The notes under the pieces are model-generated. The model saw nothing but the letters and a program-made list of their open reading frames with translations. It was not told where the DNA came from and ran no database searches. Below are positions 61,309 through 64,000 of a stretch of 64,000 bases of DNA, one piece after another (the stretch's first letter is position 1; each line of letters starts with the position of its first letter). Source of the DNA: Pseudomonas mucidolens. GTDB taxonomy: Bacteria > Pseudomonadota > Gammaproteobacteria > Pseudomonadales > Pseudomonadaceae. The stretch is from the NCBI RefSeq assembly GCF_900106045.1, contig NZ_LT629802.1, positions 1 to 64,000 of the forward strand, given 5' to 3'. The position numbers were made by a program, and so were the translations under genes.

Positions 61309-62303
61309 CAGGCCTCGTGGATTCGCTGTTTGAACGTCCGGCCAATGGCGTGGACGCCCGGTTGGTACTGCTGCTCTTCAATCGCGGCGAGCGCCAGGCG
61401 CAAGGCGGTATCGGCGATCAACGAATGTTGTTGGGCCATGGCGTTGACCGGCAGCGGCAGGAAGTCCAGCAACTGGGTGTCACCAAAGGTGCCCAGGCGC
61501 AGTGTCCGGGACTTGAGCGGAAAATCATGCAAGGCGTCAAACACCCCTTGCAGCAGGACATAGGAGGTTGTCACCAGCGCTTCTGGCAAATGGCCGAGGC
61601 GCTGCAGCAATTCCTCCATCAGTTGACGGCCACACTCCCGGCTGAAGGCTTCGCCGTGTTCGATCAGCGCTTCACCCTCGAAGTCTTTGAGCGCTTGCTT
61701 GAAGCCGGCGGCGCGCTCCTGGCTGATGCTCAGCTCCGGATGGGCGCCGATCAGCACAATCTGTCGCGGCCGCGGCTGCAGCAGGCTGCTGGTCAATAGC
61801 TGGCAGGCCTGGCGGTCATCACTGACCACCGAGCAAAACTGCGTAGACTCCATGACCCGGTCGATGGCAATCACCGGCAGGCCTTTGGCTTGCAGCTCAC
61901 GATAACTGTCATCGCTGGCGGGCAGGCAACTGGCAACGAATAACGCATCACAGCGCCTGGCGCGGAACAGCTGCAGCAACTGGCGCTCGCTGTCGGCGTC
62001 GTCGTCGGAGCTGGCGATCAGTAGTTGATAGTCACGCGCCCGTGCGCCTTGCTCCAGCAGCTTGGCGATCCGTGCGTAACTGGGGTTTTCCAGGTCCGGC
62101 AGGATAAAGCCCAAGGTGCGTGTGTGTCGGCTGCGCAGCCCGGCGGCCTGAGGATTGGGGGTGAAGCCATGTTCCTCGACCACCGCACGCACTCGTGCAA
62201 CGGTCGCGCTACTGATCCGTTGTTGTGCGGCCTTGCCGTTGATGACGTAGCTGGCGGTGGTGACTGAGACGCCGGCCAGACGAGCGATATCACTGAGTTT
62301 CAA
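61308..62303 (-). CDS. fruR: Fructose repressor FruR/Cra (LacI family)
   Basis: 331 residues. LacI-type helix-turn-helix at the N-terminus (MKLSDIARLAGVSVTTASYV) and a periplasmic-binding-like effector domain. In Pseudomonas FruR controls mainly the adjacent fru operon and releases DNA when fructose 1-phosphate is bound. The start is TTG with AAGGAA upstream. An exact operator is in the gap to divergent fruB. Confidence 0.95.
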   Translation of the reverse strand: MKLSDIARLAGVSVTTASYVINGKAAQQRISSATVARVRAVVEEHGFTPNPQAAGLRSRHTRTLGFILPDLENPSYARIAKLLEQGARARDYQLLIASSDDDADSERQLLQLFRARRCDALFVASCLPASDDSYRELQAKGLPVIAIDRVMESTQFCSVVSDDRQACQLLTSSLLQPRPRQIVLIGAHPELSISQERAAGFKQALKDFEGEALIEHGEAFSRECGRQLMEELLQRLGHLPEALVTTSYVLLQGVFDALHDFPLKSRTLRLGTFGDTQLLDFLPLPVNAMAQQHSLIADTALRLALAAIEEQQYQPGVHAIGRTFKQRIHEA

Positions 62304-62348
62304 ACCGGGAATTCCTTGTTTTTTGGAGCTTGCCCCGACATTTTGACC

Positions 62349-62362
62349 AATCGTAACCGATT
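62349..62362. repeat. Short inverted repeat AATCG-TAAC-CGATT
   Basis: A 5-4-5 palindrome 46-59 nt upstream of the fruR start, unlike the FruR operator. It may be a second regulatory site or chance. Confidence 0.35.
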
Positions 62363-62448
62363 ACTGCAGGCGACTAATGTCGCACGACAAGCGCCGAGCG
62401 GTGCTTCAAGGATGCAGAATTAACAAGTAATCTGCCATAAATTCTAGA

Positions 62449-62460
62449 TTAAACGTTTCA
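62449..62460. promoter_or_regulatory. FruR/Cra operator
   Basis: TTAAACGTTTCA, the operator described for P. putida Cra upstream of fruB, present exactly. It lies 138 nt before the fruB start and 146 nt from fruR. Confidence 0.88.
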
Positions 62461-62597
62461 GCAAGGGTATTTTTACGATGTTCGCTACAGAGTGATCACT
62501 GCCATCTGACCGCTCAGTCAGTCGTTATTGAACCCGTTTACCCTGTTTTATTCAAAACAATACCTAGTGCGCGCGTCGCACTAACTAGGAGAAAGGC

Positions 62598-64000
62598 ATG
62601 CTCGAGCTCACCATAGAGCAGATATCCATGGGCCAGACGGCTGTGGATAAATCTGCTGCCTTGCAACTGCTGGCTGACAATCTGGTTGCCGACGGCCTGG
62701 TTGCCGAAGGTTATCTGAAAGGCTTGCAAGCCCGTGAAGCCCAGGGCTCGACCTTTCTTGGCCAAGGTATTGCGATTCCCCACGGTACCCCGGAAACCCG
62801 CGACCAGGTATTCACCACCGGGGTACGTTTACTGCAATTCCCCGACGGTGTGGACTGGGGCGATGGCCAGATCGTCTATCTGGCGATTGGCATTGCCGCC
62901 AAATCCGATGAGCACCTGCGCCTGCTGCAACTGTTGACCCGCGCCCTTGGCGAGACCGATCTGGGTCAGGCGCTGTCTCGCGCCAGCTCGGCCGAAGCGC
63001 TGCTCAAACTGCTGCAAGGCGCGCCGCAAGAGCTGGCGCTGGATGCACAAATGATTGGCCTGGGCGTCTCGGCGGATGATTTCGAAGAGCTGGTCTGGCG
63101 CGGCGCGCGGTTGTTACGCCAGGCCGACTGCGTGAGCAATGGCTTTGCCGCCGTGTTGCAACAGGTCGACGCCTTGCCGCTGGGGGATGGTCTGTGGTGG
63201 CTGCACAGCGAGCAAACGGTCAAACGTCCGGGACTCGCCTTCGTCACCCCGGATAAACCCATGCGTTATCTGGGGCAGCCGTTGAACGGCCTGTTCTGCC
63301 TGGCCAGCCTTGGCGAAGCCCACCAAGCGTTGCTCGAACGCTTGTGTGCGTTGCTGATTGAAGGGCGGGGTCAGGAACTGGGGCGCGCCACCAGCAGCCG
63401 CGCCGTCCTGGAAGTGCTTGGCGGCGAATTGCCCGCCGATTGGCCGAACGCGCGCATCGCCCTGGCCAATGCCCACGGCTTGCATGCGCGTCCGGCGAAG
63501 ATCCTCGCGCAATTGGCGAAGAACTTTGAGGGTGACATCCGTGTACGCATTGTCGACGGGCCGGGTGCTGCGGTATCGGTGAAAAGCTTGAGCAAGTTGC
63601 TCAGCCTCGGCGCCCGTCGCGGCCAGGTGTTGGAGTTTGTCGCTGAACCCGGAATCGCTGCCGATGCCTTGCCGGCTTTGTTGGCGGCGGTAGAGGCAGG
63701 CCCGGGGGAAGAAGTCGAGCCGTTGCCGGCGGTCAGCCGCGTGGTTGAAGTGCTCGAGGTCGAGCCGCTGATCAGCGCGCCGGCGTCCGGCAGCCTGATC
63801 CAGGCCATCGCCGCTGCCCCCGGCATCGCTATCGGCCCGGCGCATATTCAGGTGTTGCAGCCGTTCGAGTATCCACTACGCGGCGAGTCGGCCGGGGTTG
63901 AACGCGAGCGCCTGCAGGCTGCGCTGGCCGAGGTGCGCCGCGATATCCAGGGCCTGATCGAGCGCAGTAGCGCCAAGGCCATCCGTGAAATTTTCATCAC
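62598..64000 (+). CDS. fruB: Fructose PTS multiphosphoryl protein FruB (EIIA-HPr-EI), 5' part
   Basis: 467 codons are in the window; the gene runs off the right edge. An N-terminal fructose EIIA domain has the phosphorylated His62 in AIPHGTPETR. The HPr domain has His296 in ANAHGLHARPAK. The enzyme I domain starts near residue 395 (APGIAIGPAHIQVL). Phosphate passes from PEP through EI and HPr to EIIA and then to the FruA permease. AGGAGAAAGGC precedes the ATG. fruK and fruA should follow beyond the edge. Confidence 0.96.
   Translation, partial: MLELTIEQISMGQTAVDKSAALQLLADNLVADGLVAEGYLKGLQAREAQGSTFLGQGIAIPHGTPETRDQVFTTGVRLLQFPDGVDWGDGQIVYLAIGIAAKSDEHLRLLQLLTRALGETDLGQALSRASSAEALLKLLQGAPQELALDAQMIGLGVSADDFEELVWRGARLLRQADCVSNGFAAVLQQVDALPLGDGLWWLHSEQTVKRPGLAFVTPDKPMRYLGQPLNGLFCLASLGEAHQALLERLCALLIEGRGQELGRATSSRAVLEVLGGELPADWPNARIALANAHGLHARPAKILAQLAKNFEGDIRVRIVDGPGAAVSVKSLSKLLSLGARRGQVLEFVAEPGIAADALPALLAAVEAGPGEEVEPLPAVSRVVEVLEVEPLISAPASGSLIQAIAAAPGIAIGPAHIQVLQPFEYPLRGESAGVERERLQAALAEVRRDIQGLIERSSAKAIREIFI

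Overview
The window is a stretch of chromosome from a Pseudomonas of the P. fluorescens group. The evidence is high GC, many GTAGGAG-type REP/REPIN repeats typical of fluorescent pseudomonads, and a gene order that follows the P. aeruginosa PA46xx to PA45xx region (recalled, not searched). About 64 protein genes and five tRNAs can be supported. It is mostly core genome. No insertion sequence transposase, prophage, integrase or CRISPR array is visible.

Regions. (1) 1-3.2 kb: end of a CstA/BtsT-type carbon-starvation transporter, its small YbdD partner, a CobW/YjiA GTPase and glyA. (2) 3.4-14.4 kb: a MorA-like PAS-GGDEF-EAL protein, ettA, gdhA, a GreA/GreB-like factor, a chorismate mutase-like protein and two exported proteins (DUF4105, DUF3015). 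(3) 14.6-25.6 kb: a Lon-like protease, YqhA, FklB, a Fur-box-controlled small gene, yjdM, ispB, rplU-rpmA-obgE, proB-creA and rpsT. (4) 25.8-33.3 kb: murJ, ribF, ileS-lspA-fkpB and ispH. (5) 33.3-36.2 kb: minor pilin genes fimT and pilVWXE. (6) 36.3-43.4 kb: thiO, a PP0621-like gene, bamD, rluD-pgeF and clpB. (7) 43.7-44.2 kb: tRNA-Asn, Pro, Lys and a second identical Pro. (8) 44.3-48 kb: ndh and small conserved genes, including a frameshifted DUF1780 gene and a 43-codon reading frame coupled to a CbiM-like permease. (9) 47.8-53 kb: yacG-coaE-pilD-pilC, pilA, a TfpO-like ligase and tRNA-Thr. (10) 53.1-60.5 kb: nadC, a DUF1631 gene, ampDE and a chemoreceptor. (11) 60.5-64 kb: tatD, fruR and the start of fruB.

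The type IV pilus genes form a reduced set. Major and minor pilins, the inner-membrane platform PilC and the peptidase PilD are present. The assembly ATPase gene pilB is not between pilA and pilC, pilSR is not beside thiO, and pilY1 and fimU are missing from the minor pilin clusters. Either these parts lie elsewhere or the system is specialised or decaying.

Regulatory sites readable by eye include a palindromic Fur box, an exact FruR/Cra operator, a heat-shock-type promoter before clpB, a FliA-type promoter before the chemoreceptor gene, an exact ANR/FNR-type box before ettA, and strong sigma-70 promoters for rplU, rpsT and the tRNA cluster. The most unusual structures are a nested palindrome at 9213-9427 (a REPIN enclosed by a second, unrelated long inverted repeat with A/T tracts), the one-base expansion of a C tract that breaks the DUF1780 gene, and the GTGA-coupled mini-gene at 46751-46882.
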